Below are positions 1 to 9,225 of a stretch of 64,000 nucleotides of DNA, one piece after another (position 1 is the stretch's first letter; each line of letters opens with the position of its first letter). The stretch is from CAZVNZ01 sp964628515. GTDB taxonomy: Bacteria; Bacillota; Clostridia; Christensenellales; Christensenellaceae. The notes under the pieces were generated by a model, which searched no databases, had not been told where the DNA came from, and saw only the letters and a list, made by a program, of their open reading frames with translations. The position numbers and the translations under genes are program-made. Where the stretch lies: assembly GCA_964628515.1 (NCBI GenBank), contig CAZVNZ010000002.1, positions 62,001-126,000 of the forward strand. Direction: 5' to 3'.

Positions 1-477
1 ATCGAAGGTTACGACTTAGAGGATTTATTTATTGAGGACGTAAAAGAAGGGGTAAAAGAAAGCGAAAATATTAAGAGCGCTCTTGAAATAAACAAACGTA
101 AAGTTGTGGATATTTTGCATAAATTGGAAGGGTTTGAAACGGAAATTAAAGAAACCCTTGTAAAAATGAGCAATGCCAAAAAACTGTTCGACCAGCTAAA
201 AATTACTCATAACGGAGAAATCGAGGCAGGCAGAGAGGACATGGAAAAGCTTAAAAAGGTGATAGACGCCGCCGCTAAAACGGTGGATGCCAAAACTATG
301 GAGCTATACAAAAAAATCAAGCAACACAGGCAAAACCCAATAGCTGTGCTAAACGGAGACAGATGCTCCGGCTGCAAAATGCAGTTGCCATCAAACGTGC
401 TCTCTCGTGTAAAAGCAAATACGGAAGCGGTTATTTGCGAAAATTGTGGCAGAGTGCTAATATTACTGGACAAATAA
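1..477 (+). CDS. C4-type zinc ribbon domain protein, 5' end outside window
   Basis: The reading frame is open from base 1, so the gene begins upstream; a GTG at 106 is only an internal codon. The visible 158 residues are a charged, heptad-like helical region followed by a C-terminal zinc ribbon: CSGC and, about 30 residues later, CENC. This matches the family of coiled-coil proteins with a C4 zinc ribbon (Pfam zf-RING_7 type), thought to bind nucleic acid or act as an adaptor; no reaction is known. In many Clostridia this gene lies just upstream of rnpB, as here, which supports the call. The rnpB promoter appears to sit in its last codons. Confidence 0.8.
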   Translation: MEGYDLEDLFIEDVKEGVKESENIKSALEINKRKVVDILHKLEGFETEIKETLVKMSNAKKLFDQLKITHNGEIEAGREDMEKLKKVIDAAAKTVDAKTMELYKKIKQHRQNPIAVLNGDRCSGCKMQLPSNVLSRVKANTEAVICENCGRVLILLDK

Positions 478-496
478 ATAACAGTAAATTTAATAT
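467..496 (+). promoter_or_regulatory. Putative sigma-A promoter of rnpB
   Basis: TGGACA at 467-472 and TAATAT at 491-496 are separated by 18 bases. The -10 ends 4 bases before the first paired base of the RNase P RNA (501), so the start point would fall at or close to the mature 5' end. The -35 overlaps the end of the zinc-ribbon gene. Inferred from consensus only. Confidence 0.45.
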
Positions 497-500
497 AAGT

Positions 501-836
<336 letters not shown>

Positions 837-848
837 ACTTAAAAATTT

Positions 849-888
849 AGGCTGTGTCAGAATAAATTTGACGTAGCCTTTATAATTT
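849..888 (+). terminator. Rho-independent terminator of rnpB
   Basis: AGGCTGTGTCA (849-859) pairs with TGACGTAGCCT (869-879) over 11 pairs with two wobbles, with a 9-base loop, then TTATAATTT. It lies 12 bases after the end of the RNase P RNA. Confidence 0.75.
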
Positions 889-918
889 ATACCAAAACTT
901 ACAAAATAAGGAGAAACA

Positions 919-2670
919 ATGTGCTTTTTACCCGTTAGCAAAAAGGATATGCAAAAAAACTACATAGAGCAGTTAGATTTTATTTTGATAACGGGTGATG
1001 CTTATGTAGATCACCCCTCCTTTGCTCATGCGTTGATTTCAAGGTATTTAGTGGCGCACGGGTACAGCGTGGGTATAATTGCCCAGCCAAATTATAACGA
1101 TGCAAACGCTTATAAAATTTTAGGCACGCCCCGACTTGCGTTTTTGGTAACATCGGGAAACATGGACAGCATGGTAAATATTTTCTCGTCTTCAAAGCAT
1201 AAAAGAAAAAGCGATATGTACTCGCCGGGTGGCAAAATGGGCAATCGCCCCAAACGTGCGGTTAATGTGTATTGTAAAAAAATTAGAGAGATTTATGGTG
1301 ATGCACCCATAATAATAGGCGGTATAGAGGCGAGTTTAAGGCGCTTTTCTCATTATGATTATTGGCAAGATACAGTATTTGAGTCTATACTTACAACCTC
1401 AACTGCGGATATTTTGGTTTACGGCATGGGGGAGAGGGCAATAATAGAAATTGCGGAAGGCTTAGAAGGTGGTCTTAACGTTTCGGACATCACTTATGTA
1501 GAAGGTACGGCATACAGGTCGCCTACATTAGATAGGGTGTACGAATATAAGGAAATAAGCGATTATACCACCGTTGCCAAAAATAAAGAGCGGTATCACA
1601 ATGCTTTTATGGAGCAAATGTATAATAAAAGCACAATTTTAGTGCAAAAACAAAAAAACGAGTATGTTGTGCAAAATATTCCGGCAAAGCCCCTAACCAC
1701 CAAAGAGATGGATTTCGTGTACAGCCTGCCTTATATGCGAGATGCTCACCCAATGTATAAAGAAAAAATACCTGCGCTTGAAGAAGTAAAGTTTAGCATT
1801 ACGGCAACAAGGGGTTGTATAGGGGGTTGTGCCTTTTGCTCTTTGTTTTTTCATCAAGGCAAAAACCTAACCTTCAGAAGCGAAAAAAGTGTTTTGGAGG
1901 AGGCAAAACTCCTTACACAAAACAAGGATTTCAAGGGTTATATTCACGATGTGGGAGGGCCTACGGCTAATTTTTACGGGGCAAAATGTAAAAAAAGAAC
2001 ATGCACCAAAAAAAGATGCCTAACTCCAAAAAAGTGTGAGCATTTAGAGGTAGACCACACCCCATATGTGCAGTTGCTAAAGAAATTAACGGAGGTAGAG
2101 GGGGTAAAAAAGGTGTTTATCCGCTCGGGCATTCGCTACGATTACATAATGTACGATAAAAGCAGCGCATTTTTAACTCAGCTGGTACGGGAGCATATAA
2201 GCGGACAGCTAAAGGTTGCCCCCGAGCATATAAGCGAGGATGTGCTTGTCCATATGGGAAAGTGCAACATAGAGGTATACAACAGGTTTTGCCAAAAATT
2301 TGAAGCACTTAATACAAAGTACGGCAAAAAACAATATTTACTGCCTTACTTTATGTCCTCTCATCCGGGGGCGGAGGTTAAAGACGCCATACTCCTTGCG
2401 GAATATTTCAGAGATACCGGTTTTTCTCCACAGCAGGTGCAGGATTTCTACCCAACACCCGGCACCCTTTCTACCTGTATGTTTTACACGGGATTAGACG
2501 AGAGGGGCAACAAAATGTACGTAGCCAAAAAAAGCGAGGATAAAAGCGTACAACGAGGGCTTATAGCTTACAAAAATCCAAAATACAGAAGTATTGTAAA
2601 ACAAGCACTTATAAAAGAAAACAGAGAGGATTTAATAGGAAAGGGCAAAAAAACACTAATTAAAGAGTAA
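919..2670 (+). CDS. YgiQ family radical SAM protein
   Basis: A 583-residue member of the YgiQ family of large radical SAM proteins, whose reaction is unknown. The N-terminal part has the family signature ITGDAYVDHPSFAHALI near residue 25 and a B12-binding-like region. The radical SAM cluster motif is CIGGCAFC near residue 300, with the three cysteines spaced CxxxCxxC. A basic cysteine-rich stretch (CKKRTCTKKRCLTPKKC) near residue 360 is another family trait. The ATG at 919 has a good ribosome binding site (AAGGAG, 908-913). It stands alone between the rnpB terminator and the tig promoter. The family is confident, the substrate unknown. Confidence 0.9.
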   Translation: MCFLPVSKKDMQKNYIEQLDFILITGDAYVDHPSFAHALISRYLVAHGYSVGIIAQPNYNDANAYKILGTPRLAFLVTSGNMDSMVNIFSSSKHKRKSDMYSPGGKMGNRPKRAVNVYCKKIREIYGDAPIIIGGIEASLRRFSHYDYWQDTVFESILTTSTADILVYGMGERAIIEIAEGLEGGLNVSDITYVEGTAYRSPTLDRVYEYKEISDYTTVAKNKERYHNAFMEQMYNKSTILVQKQKNEYVVQNIPAKPLTTKEMDFVYSLPYMRDAHPMYKEKIPALEEVKFSITATRGCIGGCAFCSLFFHQGKNLTFRSEKSVLEEAKLLTQNKDFKGYIHDVGGPTANFYGAKCKKRTCTKKRCLTPKKCEHLEVDHTPYVQLLKKLTEVEGVKKVFIRSGIRYDYIMYDKSSAFLTQLVREHISGQLKVAPEHISEDVLVHMGKCNIEVYNRFCQKFEALNTKYGKKQYLLPYFMSSHPGAEVKDAILLAEYFRDTGFSPQQVQDFYPTPGTLSTCMFYTGLDERGNKMYVAKKSEDKSVQRGLIAYKNPKYRSIVKQALIKENREDLIGKGKKTLIKE

Positions 2671-2710
2671 ATTATTAAAAATACACAAAATAATAAAAAA
2701 TAATTGCATA

Positions 2711-2738
2711 ATTACAAGTTGTGTAGTATGATTATAAT
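2711..2738 (+). promoter_or_regulatory. Putative promoter of tig-clpP-clpX
   Basis: A perfect -10 TATAAT at 2733-2738, with ATTACA (4 of 6 to consensus) at 2711-2716 and a 16-base spacer. It lies 40 bases upstream of tig in a 107-base gap. The -10 is strong and the -35 is weak. Confidence 0.5.
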
Positions 2739-2777
2739 GTATAGATATGAATAATTTTAACACTAAGGAGAGTTAAT

Positions 2778-4247
2778 ATGGCAAAATTTGAAAAGTTAGA
2801 CGGTAACAAAGCAAAATTGGAGATAGAAGTTTCTAAGGAGAAGTTTGAAGAAGCCGTTTCTAAAACATATAACAAAATCAAGGGTAAATTTAATATCCCC
2901 GGATTTAGAAAGGGCAAAGCACCCAGACACCTAATCGAGTCTCACTACGGCCCCGGAGTTTTCTACGACGAAGCCTTCGACGAAGTTTTTTACGATGTAT
3001 ATAAAGAGGCGGTAGACGAGCATAACTTAGAATTGGTATCTCAGCCGGATAACTTAAATTTTGTTGTTTTCGAGCCTAAAGAAAAGGGTATAATATTTAC
3101 GGTGGAAGCTTTTTTAAAACCGGAGGTAGAACTTGGCAAATATAAAGGTATAAAAGTAGAAAAAGAAATTATTAACATAAAAGACGAAGATATTTTAGCA
3201 GAGCTTGAAAAAGTTAGAGAGCAAAACGCAAGATGGATAGAAGTAACAAGACCGGTAAAAGACGGCGATACGGTAGTAATAGACTATTCGGGCAGTGTAG
3301 ACGGAGTAAAGTTTGATGGCGGTACAGCACAAGAGCAAACTTTGGTTATAGGCTCGGGCAAGTTTATTCCCGGTTTTGAAGAGCAAATAATCGGTATGGA
3401 AATAAACGCAGAGAAGAACATAGAAGTAAAATTCCCCGAAAACTATGCCCCCGAGCTTGCAGACAAGGATGCGGTATTTGAAATTAAACTCCACAGCATT
3501 AAGGAAAAAGAACTACCCGAAATAGACGACGATTTTGCTCAAGATGTATCGGAGTTTGAAAACCTAAATGATTATAAAGCGGACATCAAAAAAGAATTAG
3601 AGAAAAAAGCGGACATGCGCAACAAAATGGAAATGGAAAACGTACTTTTGGAAGAAGTTGCTTTTGGCTCTATAATGGAAATCCCCGAAGTAATGGTGGA
3701 AAGCCAAATAGACTATCAACTCCAACAACTTTCCTATCAACTTATGTATCAAGGTATGAAGTTAGAGGACTACTTTGAATATATGGGTAAATCCATGGAA
3801 GAAGTAAGAGAAGAATACAGAGCAAGCGCACTCGGACAGGTTAGAATGCGTCTTGCGGTAGAAGCATTGCTAAAAGAGCTAAAAATAGAGCCTACCCAAG
3901 AAGATATGGACAAAAAATACGAAGAGCTTGCAACCGAAGCCGGCAAAACGGTAGAAGAATATAAAGAAATGGCAGGCAAGCAGGACGCAGAATATTTCAA
4001 AGAAAGAGTAGCAATGGAAATGCTTTTTGACTACTTGGTAGATAACGCAGAGGTTACGGAAGTAGAAAAAAGAAGCGAGAAAAAAGAAGCTAAAACGGCT
4101 AAAAAAACGGTAAAAAAAGCGACCAAAGCAAAAGAGGAAGAAAAACCGTCAACAGCTAAAAAAGCAACTAAAGAAACAAAAAAAGTTGACGAAACTAAAG
4201 AAGACAAGCCTAAAAAGCCTGCTAAGAAAAAAACAACTGAAGAGTAA
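2778..4247 (+). CDS. tig: Trigger factor, ribosome-bound chaperone, with long Lys/Ala tail
   Basis: Trigger factor binds ribosomal protein L23 at the exit tunnel and shields nascent chains; it also has peptidyl-prolyl isomerase activity. The ribosome-docking loop GFRKGKAPR lies near residue 45 (the family usually has GFRxGKxP). The FKBP-like domain runs from about 150 to 245 (DGDTVVIDYSG, GSGKFIPGFEEQIIGM), followed by the helical C-terminal chaperone domain to about residue 427. The last 62 residues are an unusual low-complexity tail of Lys, Ala, Thr and Glu; typical trigger factors end near 430-450 residues. The start has AAGGAG at 2765-2770. It heads a tight tig-clpP-clpX operon with gaps of 30 and 24 bases, a common Firmicutes order. 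Confidence 0.95.
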   Translation: MAKFEKLDGNKAKLEIEVSKEKFEEAVSKTYNKIKGKFNIPGFRKGKAPRHLIESHYGPGVFYDEAFDEVFYDVYKEAVDEHNLELVSQPDNLNFVVFEPKEKGIIFTVEAFLKPEVELGKYKGIKVEKEIINIKDEDILAELEKVREQNARWIEVTRPVKDGDTVVIDYSGSVDGVKFDGGTAQEQTLVIGSGKFIPGFEEQIIGMEINAEKNIEVKFPENYAPELADKDAVFEIKLHSIKEKELPEIDDDFAQDVSEFENLNDYKADIKKELEKKADMRNKMEMENVLLEEVAFGSIMEIPEVMVESQIDYQLQQLSYQLMYQGMKLEDYFEYMGKSMEEVREEYRASALGQVRMRLAVEALLKELKIEPTQEDMDKKYEELATEAGKTVEEYKEMAGKQDAEYFKERVAMEMLFDYLVDNAEVTEVEKRSEKKEAKTAKKTVKKATKAKEEEKPSTAKKATKETKKVDETKEDKPKKPAKKKTTEE

Positions 4248-4277
4248 GGCTTTTACATAAATAAGGAGGGGCAACAC

Positions 4278-4859
4278 ATGAGCTTAGTACCTATAGTAGT
4301 AGAACAAACAAACAGAGGAGAGCGGTCTTACGATATTTTTTCAAGATTGCTTAAAGATAGAATTATATTTTTAACGGGAGAAATAGACGACGTTACTGCA
4401 AATTTGGTGGTAGCACAACTAATTTTTCTCGAGGCGGAAGATCCGGACAAAGATATTTTCCTATATATAAACAGTCCGGGTGGCTCTATAACCGCAGGTA
4501 TGGCAATTTACGATACTATGCAGTACATAAAATGCGATGTAAGCACAATTTGTATCGGACTTGCGGCATCTATGGGGGCGTTTTTACTCACGGCAGGTGC
4601 AAAGGGTAAAAGAAAATCCTTACCAAACAGCGAAGTTATGATTCATCAACCATTAGGAGGCACAAGCGGACAGGCTACGGATATTGCAATCCACGCACAA
4701 CGTATAGTGGCAATCAAAGAAAAGATGACAAAAATTTTAGCGGAAAGATGCGGACAAAAACTGGCTAAGGTACAAAAAGACGTAGAAAGAGACTACTTTA
4801 TGACGGCAGACGAAGCCCTCAGCTATGGAGTAGTAGATGAAATAATAGAAGCAAAATAA
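4278..4859 (+). CDS. clpP: ATP-dependent Clp protease proteolytic subunit
   Basis: A serine peptidase that forms the 14-mer ClpP barrel and degrades substrates unfolded by ClpX or ClpC. It has 193 residues, normal length. The catalytic triad is visible: Ser98 in GLAASMGAF, His123 in MIHQP and Asp172 in ERDYFM. The oxyanion glycines are in NSPGGS near residue 66. The start has AAGGAGGGG just upstream. It sits between tig and its partner clpX in one operon. Confidence 0.97.
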   Translation: MSLVPIVVEQTNRGERSYDIFSRLLKDRIIFLTGEIDDVTANLVVAQLIFLEAEDPDKDIFLYINSPGGSITAGMAIYDTMQYIKCDVSTICIGLAASMGAFLLTAGAKGKRKSLPNSEVMIHQPLGGTSGQATDIAIHAQRIVAIKEKMTKILAERCGQKLAKVQKDVERDYFMTADEALSYGVVDEIIEAK

Positions 4860-4883
4860 CTGCTTTTATTGAAAGGTAATAAA

Positions 4884-6149
4884 ATGTATAACGAATTCGA
4901 AGACGATACTAATTTAAAATGTACCTTTTGCGGTAAACAGCAAGACCAGGTAAAACGCTTAATAGCAGGGCCCGGTGTGTTTATTTGTAACGAGTGCGTA
5001 GAATTATGTAAGGAAATAATAGAAGAAGAAGCTTTCGAGCAAATAGTAGAAGAGGATAACGACCTTCCCATTCCAAGCGATATTGTAAAATTGTTAGACG
5101 AATACGTAATCGGGCAGGAAAAAGCCAAGAAGTATTTAGCGGTAGCCGTGTATAATCATTATAAAAGGGTTAATGCAGAGCTAAAAACGGACGATACGGA
5201 AATTCAAAAAAGCAATATTTTAATGTTGGGGCCTACGGGTAGCGGAAAAACGCTGTTAGCCCAAACCCTTGCACGTATTTTAAAAGTGCCCTTTGCAATG
5301 GCGGATGCAACCTCTCTTACAGAGGCAGGCTATGTTGGCGAGGACGTAGAAAATATTTTGCTAAAGCTTATTCAAGCGGCAGATTACGATGTGGATAAGG
5401 CTCAAAAGGGCATTATTTACGTAGACGAAATAGATAAAATTGCAAGAAAGAACGACAATCCTTCTATTACTCGAGATGTATCGGGGGAGGGTGTTCAGCA
5501 GGCACTACTCAAAATTTTAGAGGGCACGGTTGCAAGTGTGCCTCCGCAAGGTGGCAGAAAGCATCCTCATCAAGAATTTATTCAAATAGATACCACTAAC
5601 ATTTTGTTTATTTGCGGTGGTGCCTTTGGTGGGCTTGAAACCATTGTGGAAAACCGCATAGGCAAAAAAACCATGGGTTTTGGGGCAGAGGTTAGAAGTA
5701 AAACGGATAAAAACATTAGTATGCTCTTAGACGAAGTCCAAAACGAAGATTTACTGAAATACGGCTTAATACCCGAGTTTGTAGGCAGATTACCCGTTGT
5801 GGTTAATTTGCACAGCTTGGACGAAAAAGCGCTCATAGAAATACTTAAAAAGCCCAAAAATGCCCTAACAAAGCAGTTTAAACGGTTGTTTGAGATGGAC
5901 GGAGTAGAGCTTGAGTTTGAAGACGAGGCTTTAGAAACGGTAGCCAAAAAAGCAATAGAGCAAAAAACAGGGGCAAGAGGTTTAAGAAGCATAATAGAAG
6001 CCTCGATGATGGACATTATGTACGATTTACCCTCAAGAGACGATGTGCTTAAATGCGTTATAACAAGAGAAACCATAGAAAGCAAAAAACCCGTACTAAT
6101 GCTTGGAGAAAGGGAAATTAAAGAACTTCCTCCGGGAGAAAGTGCGTAA
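4884..6149 (+). CDS. clpX: Clp protease ATPase subunit ClpX
   Basis: AAA+ unfoldase that recognises tagged or specific substrates and feeds them to ClpP. The N-terminal zinc-binding domain has C13, C16, C35 and C38 (CTFC, CNEC). Walker A is GPTGSGKT (116-123), the pore loop GYVGED follows, then Walker B in IIYVDEIDKI and the ClpP-contact loop KTMGFGAE, whose MGF replaces the usual IGF. I take ATG 4884 because AAAGG at 4872-4876 is well spaced for it; a TTG at 4869 in frame would start before that site. It has 421 residues. A terminator follows 18 bases after the stop codon. Confidence 0.97.
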   Translation: MYNEFEDDTNLKCTFCGKQQDQVKRLIAGPGVFICNECVELCKEIIEEEAFEQIVEEDNDLPIPSDIVKLLDEYVIGQEKAKKYLAVAVYNHYKRVNAELKTDDTEIQKSNILMLGPTGSGKTLLAQTLARILKVPFAMADATSLTEAGYVGEDVENILLKLIQAADYDVDKAQKGIIYVDEIDKIARKNDNPSITRDVSGEGVQQALLKILEGTVASVPPQGGRKHPHQEFIQIDTTNILFICGGAFGGLETIVENRIGKKTMGFGAEVRSKTDKNISMLLDEVQNEDLLKYGLIPEFVGRLPVVVNLHSLDEKALIEILKKPKNALTKQFKRLFEMDGVELEFEDEALETVAKKAIEQKTGARGLRSIIEASMMDIMYDLPSRDDVLKCVITRETIESKKPVLMLGEREIKELPPGESA

Positions 6150-6167
6150 AGTAACCAAAATACATAT

Positions 6168-6205
6168 AAGGGTATTCGCACATTAAAGGTGAATACCCTT
6201 TTTAT
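6168..6205 (+). terminator. Rho-independent terminator after clpX
   Basis: AAGGGTATTC (6168-6177) pairs with GAATACCCTT (6191-6200), extended inward by CAC/GTG with one bulged G, then TTTAT. It separates clpX from lon. Confidence 0.8.
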
Positions 6206-6232
6206 ATTTAAGTGCCTTATGCAATCCCAATA

Positions 6233-6261
6233 TTGAAAAATCAAGCTATTTATTATATAAT
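6233..6261 (+). promoter_or_regulatory. Sigma-A promoter of lon
   Basis: TTGAAA (6233-6238), a 17-base spacer and TATAAT (6256-6261): near-consensus, 41 bases upstream of the lon start and just after the clpX terminator, so lon-ysxC-phosphoesterase has its own transcript. No CIRCE or CtsR-type repeat is visible around it. Confidence 0.8.
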
Positions 6262-6302
6262 TTAGAGTAATGTAAAAAAACGGACGTTAAGGAGATTTAA
6301 AA

Positions 6303-8642
6303 TTGAGCGAAATTAAAAAAATGCCTATGGTGGCACTCAGAGGATTGTTGGTATTTCCTCATACTGTTATATATTTTGATGTAGGAAGGGAAATTTCCGT
6401 TTCTGCCATTGAAGAATCTATGACTATCGGGCAGGAAATCTTTCTGGTTACTCAAAAAGATTTGCAAATAGAAGTACCCAAAATAGAGGACGTTTACGAA
6501 ACGGGTACAATTTCTAAGGTAAAGCAGGTGCTAAAACTGCCGGGTGGGGGAATTCGTGTGCTTGTTGAAGGTATGCACCGTGCAAAACTTATTTCCTACG
6601 CAAAAACTCAACCTTTTTTGGAAGGGGAGATTTTAGAATACGAGGTAAACGAAGAAGAGGCACAGCAGGATATTTTGTTAAAAGAGGCTTATGTAAGGCG
6701 GATTACCGAGCTTTTTGACAAATTTTCTTCTTACAGCTCGAGAGTTTCCGCTGAAACGCTGTTTACCATTAGCGAAATTAAAGAGCCGGGAAAATTTGCA
6801 GATATGATAGCCTCTAACATCTCCGTAAAAATTGAGGATAAGCAACAGATTTTAGATGCGGTAGATGTGCTTACAAGGCTAAAAACGGTTATGGAAATTC
6901 TCCAAAGAGAAATAGAAATATTAGAAATAGACAGAGAAATTGCCCAAACGGTAAGGCAACAAATAGATAAAAACCAAAAAGAGTATTTTTTAAGAGAACA
7001 AATTAAAGCCATACAAAAGGAGTTAGGAGACGGCGGTACAGAAAAGGACGATTTAGAAGAGCTTAAAGAAAAGCTAAACAGCCTAAATCTGCCCGAAGAG
7101 GTAAAGCAAAAGGTGCAAAAAGAGCTGGCCCGTATGCAAAGAATGTCTCAAAGCTCTCCGGAGGTTAGTGTAATTCGCAGTTATTTGGATTGGATTGCAG
7201 AACTTCCTTGGGGAATAGAAACCCAAGACAATTTAGATTTAAAGCATTGCAGAAAAATATTAGATAAAGAGCATTTTGGATTGGAAAAAGTTAAGGATAG
7301 AATTATAGAATTTTTGGCGGTAAAAAAGCTCAAAAAAGATATGCAGGGCACTATACTTTGTTTTGCGGGCCCTCCCGGAGTGGGCAAAACCTCAATAGCA
7401 CATTCCATAGCAAATGCACTTGAGAAAAAATTTGTGCGTATGTCTTTGGGCGGTGTAAGGGACGAGGCGGAAATAAGAGGGCATAGGCGCACCTACATAG
7501 GCGCTATCCCCGGTAGAATAATATCTCTAATAAAGCAGGCAAAAAGCGTTAACCCCGTATTTTTGTTAGACGAAATAGACAAAATGGGCAACGATTTTAG
7601 GGGAGACCCGGCATCGGCAATGTTAGAGGTGTTAGACCCATCCATAAACAACACCTTTACAGACCACTATTTAGAGTGTGAGTTTGACTTATCCAAAGTT
7701 ATGTTTATTACAACGGCAAACGACATTAGCGCAATACCCGACCCGCTCTACGACAGAATGGAAATAATAAACATAGACAGCTATACAGATTTTGAGAAGT
7801 TAAACATAGCCAAAAAACATCTTGTTAAAAAGCAAGAGGAGGAAAACGGCTTGCCCTTAAAAACGGTAAAACTTACAGACAGCGTAATTATGGATATTAT
7901 TCATAATTATACGAGAGAAAGCGGTGTAAGAAGTTTAGAGAGACAAATTGCTACAATTATGCGCAAAAGTGCGGCTAAATATGTAAACGGAGAGGAAATT
8001 GCCGTAACCAAAACTAATTTAGAGGAATACTTAGGCTTGCCTAAATCTAAAGAATCCTGCGTGCTAAATAAAGACACGGTAGGGGTTGTAATGGGGCTTG
8101 CGTGGACGAGGGTAGGTGGACAAATACTGCCTGTAGAAGTCAGCGTATTTGAAGGCAACGGCAGAATAGAGCTTACAGGACAGTTAGGCGATGTTATGAA
8201 GGAAAGCGCAAAAACGGGTATTTCCGTGGTGCGCTCCATTGCAAACAGCTATAAACTGCCTAAAGATTTTGCGGAGACTATGGATATCCATATACACGCA
8301 CCCGAGGGGGCAATTCCAAAAGACGGCCCTTCCGCAGGTGTTACCATAACTACCGCACTAATATCCGCATTTACCAAAATACCCGTGCGCCACGATATTG
8401 CCATGACAGGAGAGATTACTCTTACAGGCAGAGTGCTAAAAATAGGCGGTATAAAAGAAAAAGCCTTAGCGGCATTGCGTGCAGGCATACACACAATAAT
8501 ACTCCCAAAAGACAACAAAAACGATTTAACCGAGCTACCCAAAAGCGTGCAGGAAAAACTGGAGTTTATTTTTGTAACAAATATTAAAGAGGTGCTAAAG
8601 GTAGCATTGCGTAAGGCGGAACACATTGATAAAAAAAGCTGA
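6303..8642 (+). CDS. lon: ATP-dependent protease Lon (LonA)
   Basis: Cytoplasmic AAA+ serine protease for damaged and regulatory proteins, 779 residues. The order is an N-terminal substrate-binding domain (about 1-200), a coiled-coil linker, AAA+ with Walker A GPPGVGKTS near residue 360 and Walker B in VFLLDEIDKM, then the C-terminal protease with the Ser-Lys dyad: Ser677 in DGPSAG and Lys720 in GGIKEK. The start is TTG with GGAG at 6291-6294 at good distance. The 3' end overlaps ysxC by 17 bases. The order clpX-lon-ysxC is conserved in Firmicutes. Confidence 0.97.
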   Translation: MSEIKKMPMVALRGLLVFPHTVIYFDVGREISVSAIEESMTIGQEIFLVTQKDLQIEVPKIEDVYETGTISKVKQVLKLPGGGIRVLVEGMHRAKLISYAKTQPFLEGEILEYEVNEEEAQQDILLKEAYVRRITELFDKFSSYSSRVSAETLFTISEIKEPGKFADMIASNISVKIEDKQQILDAVDVLTRLKTVMEILQREIEILEIDREIAQTVRQQIDKNQKEYFLREQIKAIQKELGDGGTEKDDLEELKEKLNSLNLPEEVKQKVQKELARMQRMSQSSPEVSVIRSYLDWIAELPWGIETQDNLDLKHCRKILDKEHFGLEKVKDRIIEFLAVKKLKKDMQGTILCFAGPPGVGKTSIAHSIANALEKKFVRMSLGGVRDEAEIRGHRRTYIGAIPGRIISLIKQAKSVNPVFLLDEIDKMGNDFRGDPASAMLEVLDPSINNTFTDHYLECEFDLSKVMFITTANDISAIPDPLYDRMEIINIDSYTDFEKLNIAKKHLVKKQEEENGLPLKTVKLTDSVIMDIIHNYTRESGVRSLERQIATIMRKSAAKYVNGEEIAVTKTNLEEYLGLPKSKESCVLNKDTVGVVMGLAWTRVGGQILPVEVSVFEGNGRIELTGQLGDVMKESAKTGISVVRSIANSYKLPKDFAETMDIHIHAPEGAIPKDGPSAGVTITTALISAFTKIPVRHDIAMTGEITLTGRVLKIGGIKEKALAALRAGIHTIILPKDNKNDLTELPKSVQEKLEFIFVTNIKEVLKVALRKAEHIDKKS

Positions 8643-9225
8643 ATTTTTTACGAGTATGAAAAACAAGGAGGACTACCCTCAAACGCAGTTTAAAGAAATT
8701 GCATTTGCAGGTAAATCCAACGTGGGTAAATCCTCCTTAATAAACTACATTGCCAACAATTCCAAATTGGCATATGTAAGCAAACAGCCGGGGAAAACTC
8801 GGCTTATTAACTATTTTACAATTAATGGTGATTTTTTTATAGTGGATCTTCCCGGTTACGGCTATGCAAAGGTATCCAAAGAGGAAAAAAACGACTGGGT
8901 GCAAATGCTTACAGATTATTTTGAAGTTGCAAAAAATCTTTTGGCTGTACTGATTTTGGTGGATATTCGCCATATGCCCACCAAAGACGATATACAAATG
9001 ATAAACTGGGCAAACTACTACAAAGTACCCTATATGATAGTAGCCACAAAGGCGGATAAAATTGCAAAATCCAAAAGGCACGGTTGTTTAATGAAAATAG
9101 CAAAGTTTATAGAGGAAAACGCAGACGAGGTAACCCCCTTTAATATTACTTATGTTTCGTCTATGGATAAAAAGGGTAAAGAGGATATTTTTGAATATAT
9201 AGAGCAAATGAGGTGTGGTAGTTGA
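8626..9225 (+). CDS. ysxC: Ribosome biogenesis GTPase YsxC/EngB
   Basis: TrmE-Era-EngA-YihA-like GTPase needed for 50S subunit assembly, 199 residues. G1 is GKSNVGKSS near residue 28, G3 DLPGYG and G4 TKAD; the family trait GKTR lies in the switch region. The start is TTG 8626, inside the end of lon, with AAGGCGG 6 bases upstream. The stop overlaps the next start by 4 bases, so lon, ysxC and the phosphoesterase are translationally coupled. Confidence 0.95.
   Translation: MIKKAEFFTSMKNKEDYPQTQFKEIAFAGKSNVGKSSLINYIANNSKLAYVSKQPGKTRLINYFTINGDFFIVDLPGYGYAKVSKEEKNDWVQMLTDYFEVAKNLLAVLILVDIRHMPTKDDIQMINWANYYKVPYMIVATKADKIAKSKRHGCLMKIAKFIEENADEVTPFNITYVSSMDKKGKEDIFEYIEQMRCGS

Noticed and set aside
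868..896. TTGACG near 868 as the -35 of a promoter for the YgiQ gene
   Set aside because: It is part of the rnpB terminator stem, and the only TATAAT (881-886) is 7 bases away, far too close.
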